Source: Siphonodentalium dalli (lineage: Eukaryota > Mollusca > Scaphopoda > Gadilida > Siphonodentaliidae). Taken from it: a stretch of 64,000 bases of DNA. The translations under genes were made by a program, and so were the position numbers. Below the pieces are notes generated by a model. It was given only the letters and a program-made list of their open reading frames with translations. It was not told the DNA's origin and ran no database searches. The stretch is from positions 191,648,369 to 191,712,368 of the forward strand of contig CP136061.1 in assembly GCA_032622095.1 (NCBI GenBank), in the 5' to 3' direction. This document shows, piece after piece, positions 1 through 12,170 of this stretch (its first letter is position 1; every line of letters starts with the position of its first letter).

Positions 1-2868
1 TCAACCTAGCTATAACTCGGACACCTTCCTGTTTTGGTAACCTTCTTAAGAGGTTGGAGAATATGATTTTTCATACATAGTCCAGATTAAAACATTACTG
101 TATTCAATAAGAGATAAATATGCACGTAAAATCTTTTTTTTTGTAATGGATTCAAAGAGCAAATATCCTATTTATGACTTCTATTGTTATCGGAGGGCCA
201 TATTGGATGCCATCTCGGGTCTTAAAGTTTTCCCAAAGCTGATTTTATCAGATATCCGATAGGGTATTCTGAAATAAAGATCGCTCTCTGCTTACTTATT
301 CTGGATCAACCTCTTTTGCGACTATCGAGACCGTGTACCGTAAGTGAAAAGAAATGATGGCCGAGCCCGAATAGTTAATATTTCGTCACATCAGTGCTAT
401 AATGTAACCCACATTTTCAACTTTCCGAGAAAATGAAAGACAATATTTCTGAATGTCATGTTCACAAAGCATGACGTATTGTTGTATTTATCCCAATGAA
501 AACTGGCATTAGCTGTTCATTGAACCACATATTTTTTCTGTTTACTCCCTCGTTTTCTTTTAAAAAGCAATAACTTGTTTGGTAATACGACCTTTTGCGT
601 ACGCCAACGACGATTGGTTCCGTGCTATAATGAAGTTGTGCTAATAAATGCAGATTAAGCTAAATATGGTGGCAATAGCATGTGTCTATGAACTAAAAGT
701 GCATATTCTACACTATGAAAATTCACCCATGTGCATCATCATACAGAAATTTGTGGAACAATCACAAAATTTAAATCACAAAATGATCACGTGACTGAGA
801 TACTACCATATAGCACACATTTTAGAATTCACAAACACAAAACAGAAGTCACGTGGACAACCTGAAGCATCCGATTGGCTGCTGTTGGACATACGACCTT
901 ATAGCACGAATAATTGTAAAGATCGCTGGAGATACGACATTTGCTTCACTGGTTTGTGCGAATATTTGCCAACCAATGCAAAAACAGTTTGGCCCATCGG
1001 ATTGGATTCACGATTCGAATGGTATCAAATACTCATTTCCCGCAATAATGGAGTTACGAGATTATAGCACTGATGCGTCGAGATTTTGTCAACCCGTGGG
1101 AAGCCACCAAAAGATTGAAAATAAATAGTTTTGATGTATATGAGCCACATATATTAGCCAACTATCAACTGCATCCACCACTCACAACTTTCATTATATG
1201 ACAAGCTGGGTAGAGTCTACCATTTGCGTTTTGGAAGCCATATTAGATAAAATTTATTGCTTATTTTGGTCTATTTGAGATGGAATGTTCACAAATAAAA
1301 GAAACGCTAAATTATTTTGTAGAAAAGATCTGCTCATCCCTAAATATCAAATGTGACCAGAGCCCCAAAGCCGATTTTGGTTAAATTTCATACCGCATTC
1401 GTTAGAACTTATTAGTGAAGGACCGGAGTAAACTATGACCTAATCGATTAGACATGTCATTGCTGGAATGATCAGTTGACACGACCATTGAAAAAATATA
1501 CCCATTGTTTCCCAGTTCAGAGAGCAATAAGTGATAAACAGAAGTGATAGAAAATAGTATTCACATCGGGTGGCCATTTTGGCAGCCATTTTTGGTACTG
1601 AGTTTTAAGTTTTTCCATAGAGCTAAGTTTTAAGTTTTTCCATAGAGCTAGCATAATGGCATCATAAATAATGGCATCATAAAGAGGTATACATTCGTAT
1701 TTATTCAGTCAATTTTATTCACCAACCACTACTTATAATGGATTGAATGACACTGTGATCAATATCCGCCATTTTCTATATTTTGACCGCCATTTTGGCA
1801 GCCAGTTTGAGACACAGCGCCAATTTTGGTTTCATTGAATTGGAGTATTCATAGATATTGGTATGCCCAACTTACATTGTACAGTCCTGTCAATTTCTTG
1901 TTGATATATGACTGGAATCCCAATGGCGATTTTTGTGGAATTTTATACCGCGTTCTGTAAAATGGAATTTTTGAGGGTGTAGATGAGTCTGGGACCCCAT
2001 TTATGGTATCTTTCATTGCTCCAATGCTGAATTAACATGAATAAGACTAATCAAAGTTGCCAGTCTAAACCATTATCAAACAACAGGAATTGATCTTTAA
2101 GATATTAGGCAAAAACTTTTCGAAATTTTCGAGTTTAGGCCGCCATTTTGGCAGCCATCTGGGACGAGGGGTTCCATTTTTGCCACCAACAGGTGGCACA
2201 ATATTTAACCTTTGCAAATATGTATACATTTGTATACATATGACAACATTTGTTCTCACTATAGTCGAATTAATCTCAGTCAGAGTCTCTTTTGACTAAC
2301 GGCAGCCATGTTGGACGCCATCTTGGATCCTGAATTTCCCCCAAAGCGGATTTTAGATATGCTATACATGAGATTCTCCCGCGTCGAATGACACCAAAAT
2401 CGCTTCTTTACCAATTTCTTCTGGGTCTAACCCTTCGACGACCACACTAATCAGGTATATTGTCACCACAGGCTGTCCAAACCCCCAAGTTTATTGGTCA
2501 AATGTATAGAAATATTTTGTAAAAGATAGGCAGGACGTTAAGATATTTGACCTTTGCAACCTTTGCACAGTAACACTGTAAGATAGAGTTTCCCCCTTGC
2601 TACACTATTGCGATTGAAGGTGCTCAAACCGGAGTGCAATAGAGTTTGACAAGAGGTGTGTGTTGGCCATGTTTATGATGGTTATTTAAAGTGTTATTGT
2701 ATATCATCCATTCCGGTACATATACAGTCTTTAATTAGTCAGTGGAATAAGTGAATCAGGACAGATATGTAGTTCTGCGTGTTGTTAAAATGATAGTGCC
2801 GATGTTAAAATCATATCAATATATCAATCACAGAGATATGTTAAGAGTTCATGTATGTAAAAACATAC

Positions 2869-2905
<37 letters not shown>

Positions 2906-3376
2906 TTTTTTGGTCATAATATCATAAATCAAAATAAAATTTCCAATGCAGGCCATTTATTTCAATGCGGCAATGTCTGAGACTCAATTCATAGTTTTTA
3001 TTTGGCCTTATGTATGTCCTTTTCTTCACAAATGACCATACTATTTTCAAGAAACATGTAAATGGTGTCTTAAACCTGGAGAAAAACTGGCAAAAACATT
3101 TTTGGCCCCAGAAAATTTAGGATTTTTATTTGATGCTATCTGGTGGCATATGATATGTACTTTCCATATAATTTCACACATTTGAAAGTCCATGTTTTCT
3201 CTTTCTTTCTTGGGTTTGTACTTGTTAAACTGTCATAAAAAGGATCAGGGATAAAAAAGGACTAGGGAAGTTACATAATTCCAGAACATTCCAAAATTTT
3301 ACTGAAAATCCTGAAATCCTGAAAAATTACAATAATACATCTCACGGGATAAGAAAAGCTAACTTTCACAGCATAC
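1..3376. repeat. Intron with decayed dispersed repeat modules
   Basis: There is no coding exon here. Modules containing variants of GGCCGCCATTTTGGCAGCC recur near 195, 1569, 1786, 2139 and 2304. The pair near 195-330 and 2304-2460 extends over more than 120 bp and also shares the words CCAAAG.GGATTTTA and CTGG.TC.AACC. I read them as copies of one old dispersed element. A poly-T run lies at 2871-2900. A 20-bp direct repeat (AGCTAAGTTTTAAGTTTTTC region) sits at 1601-1650. Confidence 0.5.
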
Positions 3377-3463
3377 CTCTTTGATTGTTCTGTAATTTTC
3401 ATGAGCACCATTCTCCATATTTGGACCAGATTTGGCATCAATAGCAGACGCTTGAACTTTTTC
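3377..3463 (-). CDS. ITPR: ITPR exon 23, last exon in the window
   Basis: 29 codons, phase 0 to 0, EKVQASAIDAKSGPNMENGA then HENYRTIKE. The end matches the YNYRVVKE block that precedes the next armadillo segment (ILIRLSKLC in vertebrates). The acceptor is TTTTTCAG and the donor GAG|GTATGC. The following exon was not found in positions 1-3376, so the gene continues to the left of the window. Confidence 0.88.
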
Positions 3464-3823
3464 CTGAAAAAGGTAAAAAATATATTATACTATTTTAAAA
3501 GCTGATGATATTCGGTTGAAAAAGACTCAATTCACTATATCCTCATAAGCAGATGAGAAGAAGCCATATTTAGAGATCAACTAGCAAACAAGAAGTTGTT
3601 CTTTAAATAACATTTAAAAAAACACGAATAGATTCCTTGTTGTGACTCGCAGCTAAAACAATATTAACTAAACAAACACTGTTGATTCAGGTATTAGAAG
3701 AATCTTCAAAGTTTCAGTATAATTATCGTACCGAGTTTTGGTCATTAGCACATGCAAAATTTTACACTGCTGCATGTTATGTTAAAAAATATCTACCATC
3801 TAAAAAAAACAGATAATACTTAC

Positions 3824-3859
3824 TCCCTTGCTCTTGTCTATATGGTTAACTGTAATTGC
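3824..3859 (-). CDS. ITPR: ITPR exon 22, 36-nt micro-exon
   Basis: 12 codons (AITVNHIDKSKG), phase 0 to 0, between acceptor TTTTCCAG and donor GTAAGT. The splice sites are strong, and the frame is kept whether it is included or skipped. It falls in the variable linker between the helical blocks of exons 21 and 23. Because the sequence is not conserved, it is supported only by splice sites, phase and position. Confidence 0.7.
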
Positions 3860-4262
3860 CTGGAAAATTTGAGATTTCATATTATATTTATATATTGCCA
3901 ACATCAAATGGATTAAACATTTCCAATATAATCATCATCATTATCATCTAAATGAAAGCAATAGTAATCTTGTAAAATATACATGAAAGCTTGAACACAG
4001 ATTTTATCATGAAAAAATTGATAATACATTTGGCAAAATGATCTAATTAATGAGAATATGTTCATCTACCAACAATTATGCATATGTGATAAATCATGTG
4101 CCAGAATTTTCAACTATAACACATGAGGTAAGTGTTATACAATTTCTCATTAACCTCTTCACTGGGTAGTTAAGTGATGGCCATTCTGCAGTGGAGTCAC
4201 AAAACACTGAAGTTTGCTACATGCAAGGCTATGATCATACATAAACCTGAAACATACAATGT

Positions 4263-4440
4263 TTAACCCTTTCAATACTAAATGGATTTTCCAACACAGT
4301 TATAAAAAGTATAAATTGGAATGATCTATTATTCATTTGAGGGATTTTCAGAAAAAATAAGCAGACAACAGATAATACAAGTAAAGAAGGAGTTCTATTT
4401 ATTGCAGGTAAATGTTCAGGTAATAAGATCAAGAAGAGGT
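4263..4440 (+). repeat. Family B TTAA element, truncated right
   Basis: The left tip is TTAACCCTTTCAATACTAAA, followed by the family body (AATGGATTTTCC, TATTATTCATTTG, GATAATACAAG). The element breaks off before its right palindrome arm. Confidence 0.7.
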
Positions 4441-4559
4441 TGCACCACGGGTGCAGGGATACCCCCATGGTGAAAATTGAAATATGGGCAGGTTGGAAAC
4501 CAAATGGTGAAAAAAAATGTGATGAACGAACAAATTACTTGACAATTCTAACAAAAAAC

Positions 4560-4935
4560 GGATGGAAATCCAACATTTTCAGATAAAGAAAGAGGGATAA
4601 CTCTTGAAAGGAAAATGAGAACAATGTTAATGAACCCTCTTTTGAAAGCCCTCATGATGACAAATCTGCATACCAAATTTCATTGAGATCTGATAACCCA
4701 TGGTTGAGATATAAGAGCGGACGGACGGAATCCAACATTTTCAGATAAACAAATAGTAATAACTTTTGAACGGAAAATATGAACAATGTCAATGAACCCT
4801 TTTTTGAAAGCCGTCCTGATACCAACCCTGCATTCCAAATTTAATCGAGATACAATAACCCATGGTTGAGATATATAAACAGACAGACAAAATCCAACAT
4901 TTTCAGATAAACAAAGAGGGGTAACTCTTACACTT
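4560..4935. repeat. Tandem ~165-bp units (GGACGGAC-type dispersed repeat)
   Basis: There are two full units and one partial. Each starts ATCCAACATTTTCAGATAAA and ends near AACCCATGGTTGAGATAT plus a GGACGGAC- or CAGACAGAC-like run. The same unit type recurs at 9.0, 16.1 and 27.1 kb. No coding potential is recognised. Confidence 0.7.
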
Positions 4936-5347
4936 TCATGACTGGAGCGTCCTGATATATTGCGAAAACCCTGTGCTAATGCATTCTCTCCCACAAGGAG
5001 CCTCACATATATTGGAGAATGCATTGGCCTATCAATATTTATCTTGACCTTGTTAGCCAGTGCATTTTCTTATTCATGAAAGGGAGCCTCGCATTTATAA
5101 AAGAATGAACTGGCACATGGCCTTTTTAACCCTTTCAGTGCCAAGTCCGATTTTTGTATCAACCCATATTTCCTTGATCATTTTTCAAATTTATTGATTA
5201 TAAGAGCTCTTTGCATCAATGTATCACATTATTATAATCAATAAATTTGAAAAATGATCAAGGAAATATGGGTTGATACAAAAATCGGACTTGGCACTGA
5301 AAGGGTTAATGCTGCACCAGCACAGCTCCCATCATGAAAGGGTTAAG
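4936..5347 (+). repeat. Family A TTAA element interrupted by a nested hairpin
   Basis: The family A body (CATGACTGGAGC, then ATGCATTCTC and GAATGCATTGGC arms) runs to 5125. It resumes at 5310 with TGCTGCACCAG and ends CATGAAAGGGTTAA. In uninterrupted copies this junction reads CTTTAATGCTGCACC, so the insertion went into a TTAA. Confidence 0.8.
5126..5309. repeat. Family C: perfect TTAA hairpin element
   Basis: Two 78-bp arms appear identical when one is reversed, with a ~28-bp spacer. The tips are TTAACCCTTTCAGTGCC and its complement. TTAA flanks both sides, as expected for piggyBac-type target choice. It lies between exons 20 and 21 side repeats, inside a family A copy. Confidence 0.85.
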
Positions 5348-5363
5348 TGTTTTTGCTATTTAC

Positions 5364-5519
5364 CTTTTCACCATTTTTGCTTTTATCTTTCTTCTTTTCA
5401 CTTTCTTTAGACTTGAATACCCACAATTCAGATTTCTCCACCAAAGACCTCAGTTTTTCCAAGTAGTCTTTAATTAACTTGTAGTTTTCTACATCACTGC
5501 TAGTAACCAGCAGCTGAAC
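5364..5519 (-). CDS. ITPR: ITPR exon 21
   Basis: 52 codons, phase 0 to 0, [20 protein letters not shown] through [13 protein letters not shown], then a Lys-rich tail ([11 protein letters not shown]). The first 40 codons match the family. The tail is the start of a variable, hydrophilic linker. A TTAA-bounded repeat ends 17 nt beyond the donor GTAAAT. Confidence 0.94.
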
Positions 5520-6210
5520 CTGTAAAGAAAGGCCAGCACTTTGAGAGAAGTAAACAGTTATCATGTTCCGCATCAAGTAAGACAAGTGCTCCACACTGCA
5601 TATCCCCCAAAAAGGCCACTCTACGTCGAGGTTAATTAATTTTGAAGGCTCCATAACTTCATAAGAAATGAATCAACAAAACCTGTTGCTTGTGTAAATT
5701 GTTGCAGCCTTATGAGTAAACTGGAGATCATTCAAACACAAGTTATGATAACAGAGATACAGGGGTAACTCCGACCAATAATGACTGAGATAGAGAGCTT
5801 TAAAATTGTTACAAACAGACAGAAGGACGAAAGGGCAGATCACATTTCTATAGTGTCTGCCAAATTTTGTTTGCAGGGAATATTGAAAAATATTTGATTG
5901 GCCAGACAGACGTCTTATAATTTTAATGTTAATGTCTTTAGGTAGTCTTTCACTGGACAGCTTCTTCACGATGTCACCTACATTGTGCAACATTATAGAG
6001 AGACCAAATTTGAGAATTTGATTTTCTGTGCTGAAAATTATTTCAATCAAATATCAAACAGCCATATGGATAACCAGGAGTGTCAGACTAATGTTGTGAT
6101 ATGAAATAGATGCTAAAATTTATACTAAACACCAACAATCTGATCTAATCTTAAAAACTTTAGGGGGGAGTTAAACCAAAATTCTGGTGAGCTAGGTTAA
6201 GTATACATAC

Positions 6211-6376
6211 CTGTTTGAATGCTGTCAATACTTCTTGACGTTGACTGAAGTGTTTGAACAAGAGCTGTAACGATCCTGATACCAGTGGCGGGTAGTTATG
6301 CATCACTAAGTTGAGCAAAACTCGCAGAAACATACGTCCACCTTGTCCATCTAGGTCCAAATCTGCCGTTTCAGAG
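6211..6376 (-). CDS. ITPR: ITPR exon 20
   Basis: 166 nt, phase 2 to 0, [20 protein letters not shown] to [28 protein letters not shown] is a hallmark of the family; relatives have [22 protein letters not shown]. The exon encodes armadillo helices of the central modulatory domain. The donor is GTATGT. Confidence 0.96.
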
Positions 6377-7205
6377 CTGAAATCATGATGAGGGATTATA
6401 AATATCGTCCAACAAGCCTGATCCGATAATTACTTTCTACTGTTACAATTGACAATGACTGAAGTTATTATCTTGACTTGAGGTAAAGAAGTTATCATGT
6501 TGAATTGAGGAAATCAAAATGTAAATGATACTGAAGCTCACAATTAGATTTACAAGTATGGCTGGGGTACTAATCTGGTAAAAACAAAGCAGTATTTAGT
6601 ACTTTTTTTTCCAGAACAAATTTCTTCATTAATTAAGCTACAATACTGCTTTCATGGTTAGATATCTGATAACTAGCTTTCTGCTCCAGATGGCAAAGTT
6701 TATTTTTAGAACCATCAAACTGATACAATTCCATGCAAAACATCTAAATGTAAATATGAAACTTAAATTGACAAAGGCATTAAAGGTTAGATGTATAGGA
6801 CATGAACTATATTGCATGCATTTATATATAATATATTTACATGCAGGCCATTATAATAAAATATTCATTCATAGAAACATGATACTACAGTTGATAAAAT
6901 CTTAATTTTCTTACTTGTAACACAAACTTTTCTACTAAACACAATTCTCAATCACCATTGCATCCAATAGAAGTTTTTAGATGTAAGAATTATTATCTCA
7001 ACAAGGAACAGAATGAAAATAACAACCATGAAAAAGCCAAGAATCACACAAGCGTTCAATCCCTTAATTATGGTCAAAATAGGGAGTAAATGTGTCACCC
7101 AATCAACTAATATAATTAGCTCTACGAAAATACAATAAAATTTTACTTTGAAAAAGATTTTGCAGAGCTTTTTTGATAAATCTGTAAATGTGTTAATAAA
7201 CTTAC

Positions 7206-7263
7206 CTGCCACCAAAAATGTCCTCTGCTTGGGTAACTATGTTCTCAATATACATTTTCATAC
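7206..7263 (-). CDS. ITPR: ITPR exon 19
   Basis: 58 nt, phase 1 to 2, coding MKMYIENIVTQAEDIFGG. It matches the family pattern IEEQAExIFGGS just before the LDLDxxGG block. The acceptor is TTTCAG and the donor CAG|GTAAGT. It sits 114 nt from the left end of a 3.3-kb composite element. Confidence 0.92.
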
Positions 7264-7863
7264 CTGAAATAGATCAATTTCTGAAATAAGGCCAAGCAAG
7301 TAAAATGCTGTGTTCTGAGCAACCTCCCTCATCACCAGAATAGTTCTCTTCAAAAAATTTGTATAAACCTAGTAAATTAACCAAGCCCGTAGCCAGGGGG
7401 GTTCGTACCATTCGAACGAACGGCCCTTTTTCATGCATGTCCCCGGAGGGGGTGATGGCCGTTCGGCGTTCGGAGAAACATGTCATGCCACGGAGCGGCA
7501 TGCTATGCTCGTGTCGTACATACAAGGCCGAACTGTATATTTGCTATTGATCCAGTTGATGCCCGGAACATTCACATTTCATTCGAACGAACGGCGCAAT
7601 GCAACAGCCTGGATAGAGACCGATGCCCGCAAATTATATGACAACCCATGTCGTAATATTCCGGAATTCAACAAGGGGCTTCAACAGAATGCAGCTCAAA
7701 CTAGCATGATGTAATCACTGGATATGAACATCCAACGGAAGGGTGCCGTGTATATACAGTAAAATTCTGACGCTCCGAATGCCTCCAATTTTTATCGGAC
7801 CGAAAATACTCGTATTTTCCATCCGATATATATAGAAATCGTCGCTCCGTTTGCGTTCGCATG

Positions 7864-8266
7864 TAAATCCATGGCAAAGTGACTGAAACGATCACTATCG
7901 GACAACGTTCGCATGACCCCAACGGCACGACGAACGGATCCAACGAACGGATCTGATTATTTTCGCTGACGCATACGCAAGCATGTGTGGCTAGCTTAAA
8001 TCCATGGTGAAGTGACTGAAACTGAAACAATCACTATCGGACAACGTTCGCGTGACCCCAAACTGCACGGCGAACGGATCCGACGAACGGATCAGATTAT
8101 TTTCGCTAACGCATACGCAAGCATGTGTGGCTAGCTTAAATCCATGGTGAAGTGACTGAAACGATCACTATCGGACAACGTTCGCATGACCGCAACGGCA
8201 CGACGAACGGACCCGACGAACGAATCTGATTATTTTCGCGAACGCATACGCAAGCATGTGTGGCTA
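7864..8266 (+). repeat. Tandem array, ~134-140-bp unit, about 2.9 copies
   Basis: Units start AAATCCATGG at about 7864, 7998 and 8138 and share GTGACTGAAA, CACTATCGGACAACGTTCGC, GACGAACGGAT and GCATACGCAAGCATGTGTGG. The second unit carries a 6-bp insertion (CTGAAA duplication). CpG content is high. Confidence 0.85.
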
Positions 8267-8441
8267 TATATACATCAACATGACCACAGTTGTTTGTTTT
8301 TGTCTGTTTATGCATATACGTGTATACATTCCACAACTGGAGCCACATTCACTAAATATCTCTGGAAAACAAGCGTTTTACGATCACTTTACGCCTTAAT
8401 AATTTTCTGGCCAACGATAATTTATTATCGTGCTTTAAAGC

Positions 8442-10395
8442 TACCGTCAAATGGGGATACTTTGAACACTTTTAATATGTTTAGTATCATATCGATAAAA
8501 TGTGGGCTGTATGTTGATTTTATTGACAGACAATTTTTGGGCTGTGTTGGATTTATTGTAAAATGAAACTTGCACAAGGGTCTTGTGCCCTAATAGTTTG
8601 ATACCAACATCAATTATGTGGTGTTCAAAGTTTCACAACATTGGGGATACTTTGAACACTGAGAGGTCCTTACAGAAATGAATCATGCTGTTTAAGTAAA
8701 GTCACGCCCATATCACATTTGAACCTAGCAAACAATCTGGACTATATTATATATGTGCCATATTTGCATATTTGGTCTGACACCAATGTAAATCACACTG
8801 TAGACCCCCTATATACCTCACCCTAACCAAACAACCAACAGCTCCGGCCATCAGGACATATCTGGGTCTGTTTATAGATATTCCCTTTTAGTGACAACAA
8901 GAGATGGACTGTCGTCCGGTGCATACACCCATGTGACATACTGGCTAGTGTGGGCATATACCTATAACCGATGAGTCATGCCTGATACATACTCTGAAGA
9001 CAAACATACCCAACAATAATTATTTTCAGATAAACGAAGATGAATAACTCTAAAGCCAATATTGCGTTTCTCAGCTCAATCAAATAATATATATGTTTTT
9101 AATTTAAAACTTAACACGATATTAATATATTACATAAACAGTTTGGGCTCCAACTGTTGAATAGACATCTGACGGACCAAAAAGCCAACATTTCCAGATA
9201 AACAGAGATGAATAACTCTAGTATAGAAAACCTGAACAAAACAATTGAGCCCTAAATATTGAATGTCCTAATAGAACTTTAATAGTGAACATCAATATAC
9301 CAAATTTCATAAAGATCCAAGCACTATATTGTTCAAGTTATGACCCGAACAGAGAAAAACAAATACTTTAATATTATCATGATGGATATTAGGCTTAGTT
9401 ACTTAACTAATAATCATTATATACCATCAACACCCCCCCCCCCATTGCGATACAGAACCACTTCCCCAGAGTACCAATTGAATACTGCTCCCTATCTTAA
9501 GATACTCCAATAGCCATGCAATATTTGGCAAGTGACTTAGGAATGGATTCACTGTCAGAACTACTGGTACTAGTATTGGTGCAACATTAATTTTTCAAAA
9601 TTTTCCCAGGAAAGAATTAGATGTACTAAACTACTAGTAGATTAATTGAATATATCCACTGTTCACCCCATATGTTAGTAGAGGCCAGATTTGGGGAATA
9701 ATGAGGGCAACATCCGGCGAACATTATTTTAACGCCTCCATATACCGATGTATTGGGATTTGGGTCGGCCAAGTTGAATCCCCCATCACAAATATTATCA
9801 AACCTGATCCTCCTATATAAACATAAGGGAGATTCTGATTATGCCCATGCATGTACCACACCCGGCCATTATAGCGATCTGCGTGATACTGACAGCTATA
9901 ATAACAGAATCAGCATACTGAAACATAACATTTGAATGACTTTGGTGATACTTTGAGTGTTCAAAGTATCCCCCATCCCATAAGATACACCTGCGATTTT
10001 ATGGTTCTGAATTATTTCTAATCATAATTTATATGTTGACAGATCACAAAGTATTTTCTTGGTTCCATTGACCTATAAACAACATTAAATTTAAAACAAT
10101 GTTTCTTGGGGGAGTTTATTACAGCCATATGTATTTTTGTGTGAAAGTTGACACATGTAAAATTTTAATATCCCATGCATGTGTGATCACCATGTGATAT
10201 TTACTCTGGGACTGAAATTAAAATTTCCATCCAAAATAACACAGTACCATGTTCCTCAAATAAATCACATATATGTAGTTTAAATTTTATCTGAGCAAAC
10301 AAGCAATTGCCATTTCTTACTGGGAATAAATAATTCTTTTTCAGGAAAACTGTTGAAAGTTACCCCCGTGTCCAAATTATCCCCGTGTGACGGTA
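8442..10395. mobile_element. Nested inverted-repeat element with subterminal motif GGGGATACTTTGAACAC
   Basis: The left tip TACCGTCAAATGGGGATAC and the right tip, reversed, TACCGTCACACGGGGATAA form an imperfect terminal repeat. The motif GGGGATACTTTGAACAC recurs at about 8453 and 8643 (plus) and 9957 (minus), with a decayed copy near 10365 (minus). No open frame was recognised. A poly-C run lies at 9431-9443. Confidence 0.5.
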
Positions 10396-10664
10396 TATAG
10401 TTTAGGTCGGGTATAAACATTAGGTTCTTTATTCCGAAGGTTCTTTAGATTTTAGGGTGGTCTAAATTATGCCATTTGCATTGTCTTTTCAGAAACATTT
10501 TCCAGGGGGAGGGCCCCCGGACCCCCCCCCCCCTTAAACTAGAGGGGGACACCCTCTCTCGCGTTCTCCCCCGCTCGCCGCAACGCGGCTCGATTCAATT
10601 GCCTTCCAAATATATGACGAACTGCCTTCTATAATGGCTGGCTACGGACTTGTTAACAAGCAAT

Positions 10665-10878
10665 TTAACCCTTCCATGACTGAGGAGCTTCCTGAAATTT
10701 TGCGAAAACCCTGTGCCAATGCATACTTTGGCCTAATAATATTTACATTGACCTTGTAAGCCAGTGCATTCTCTTATATATGTGAGGCTCCCTACGGGGG
10801 ACTTGCATATATAAGAGAATGCACTGGCACATGATCTTTAATGCTGCAATAGCGCAGTTCGCGTCATGAAAGAGTTAA
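10665..10878 (+). repeat. Family A TTAA element
   Basis: The tips are TTAACCCTTCCATGACTG and CATGAAAGAGTTAA, with internal GAATGCACTGGC and ATATATGTGAGGC hairpin arms. It begins about 9 bp from the right tip of the 3.3-kb composite element. Confidence 0.8.
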
Positions 10879-11009
10879 AAACTGTTCAAAATTCATTATC
10901 TCATCCACAATTATAAATGAAGGAATGCTTGAGGATGTAATTTGTTAAATAAACTCGAAGAGATAATACAGTTTGCTTAGATACTTATTAAGCTTTATAT
11001 ATATCGTGC

Positions 11010-11225
11010 CAAGCCTTGAAATAGTTTGTCTGTCATTTGCAGAATGAGGTCCCCAGAGGGTGAATTTAGTGACGCTATCCCACATGGTGGGCTAGCATCA
11101 CCAAACTCACCCTCTGGGAACCTCATTCTGCTGAGGCCTCAACCTCCATGGGAGACCTAGGATCGGATTGAAGTTAGTGATTATCACCCATTAGTCACCT
11201 TGATTATGCAATTTATCTTCTGAAA
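11010..11225 (+). repeat. Family E element, left half
   Basis: The tip AAGCCTTGAAATAG leads to a hairpin with arms CAGAATGAGGTCCCCAGAGG and its near-complement (about 11038-11130), then TCAACCTCCATGGGAGACC. The right half is missing. Confidence 0.75.
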
Positions 11226-11725
11226 AGTCAATGGCCCAGCACACAACGTAATGATTGATTAGAAAGTATGATCAAGATAACATTTTTTTCAATTGCTAAA
11301 TGTCAAATTGATAAATTTAAGTATCTTCACATATAGTTGACTGGAAAATAACATGGAACAGATAACTTTGTCATTTACTGATCTCTCTCATTGAAAGTAC
11401 GCTACAAAAAGAAACCATTGCTGTTTATATCCACCAAGTTTCCATTTGTTTCAATAGCAAGTAAATAATTAGTTATTTAGTTAGTGGTAGCATATTGACC
11501 ATGATACCATACAGGAAATTTCATAAAACAACATAATTATGTTTGAAATTCAGGCATTCAATAACAACAGCAACAACAAAGAAGAAAACCCATACTTTTC
11601 ATGCAGTTGAACATGCATATTATACCCATATAAATTCATTAAGTTAATATATAGTGTTCAGATTTAACAGTAAAGAGAAGGCGTATACATAGAGTGATCA
11701 TTAGATGTTTATAATAACCAACAAG

Positions 11726-12170
11726 CCTTGAAATAGTGTGTCTGTCATTTGCAGAATGAGGTCCCCAAAGGGTGAATTTATCGACACTATCCCACACAGT
11801 GGGCTAGCATCAGCAATTCACCCTCTGGGAATCTGATTCTGCTGAGGCCTCAACTGCTATGGGAGTCCTAGGATCATATTGAAGTTCCCAGTTGAAATTG
11901 GTGATGTTTACCCATTAGTCACCTTGATTATGCATTTATCTTCTGCAAATTAGGGGATATAGAAACTGAACAGAAGGGAAATAGTAAATAAAAACAATGT
12001 TAATTTCAGGCTATAGACACTTCACAGAACATGAAGCCTAAGAAGAATGAGGTCCCCCAAAGGGGTGAATTTAGTGATGCTAGCCTGATGTGCGGGGTAG
12101 TATCACTAAGTTCACCCTCTGGACCTCATTCTGCAAATGACAGACACACTATTTCAAGTCTTGATTACCA
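11726..12170 (+). repeat. Family E element, full copy
   Basis: The termini are mirror images: AAGCCTTGAAATAGTGTGTC at the left, and its complement at 12145-12166. A hairpin of CAGAATGAGGTCCCCA-type arms lies at each end. The interior has TGGGAGTCCTAGGATC and TTAGGGGATATAGAAACTG. Confidence 0.8.

Larger units (their letters stand above)
7377..10656. mobile_element. Composite 3.3-kb element with TTAAC..CCGTAGCCAG tips
   Basis: The left tip is TTAACCAAGCCCGTAGCCAG. The right tip, reversed, is TTAACAAGTCCGTAGCCAG (one mismatch, one gap). The ends are GC-rich and CpG-rich, unlike the flanks, with poly-G or poly-C runs. It contains a ~135-bp tandem array and a second inverted-repeat element. No transposase frame was found. 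It is probably a non-autonomous DNA transposon; the superfamily is unknown. Confidence 0.55.

Noticed and set aside
853-1128. 91-codon plus-strand open frame
   Set aside because: No start context, domain or family motif. It overlaps a second frame of similar length and lies in decayed repeat sequence.
1-3376. Next downstream ITPR exon (ILIRLSKLC block)
   Set aside because: No matching minus-strand segment was found; the region is repeat-rich intron.
4680-5024. Minus-strand frame with repeated CLSENVGF segments
   Set aside because: The repeated peptide comes from the ~165-bp dispersed tandem unit. Other copies have stops and shifts.
8186-8566. 126-codon plus-strand open frame
   Set aside because: It runs through the 135-bp tandem array and into an element terminus, so the open frame is a by-product of the repeat.
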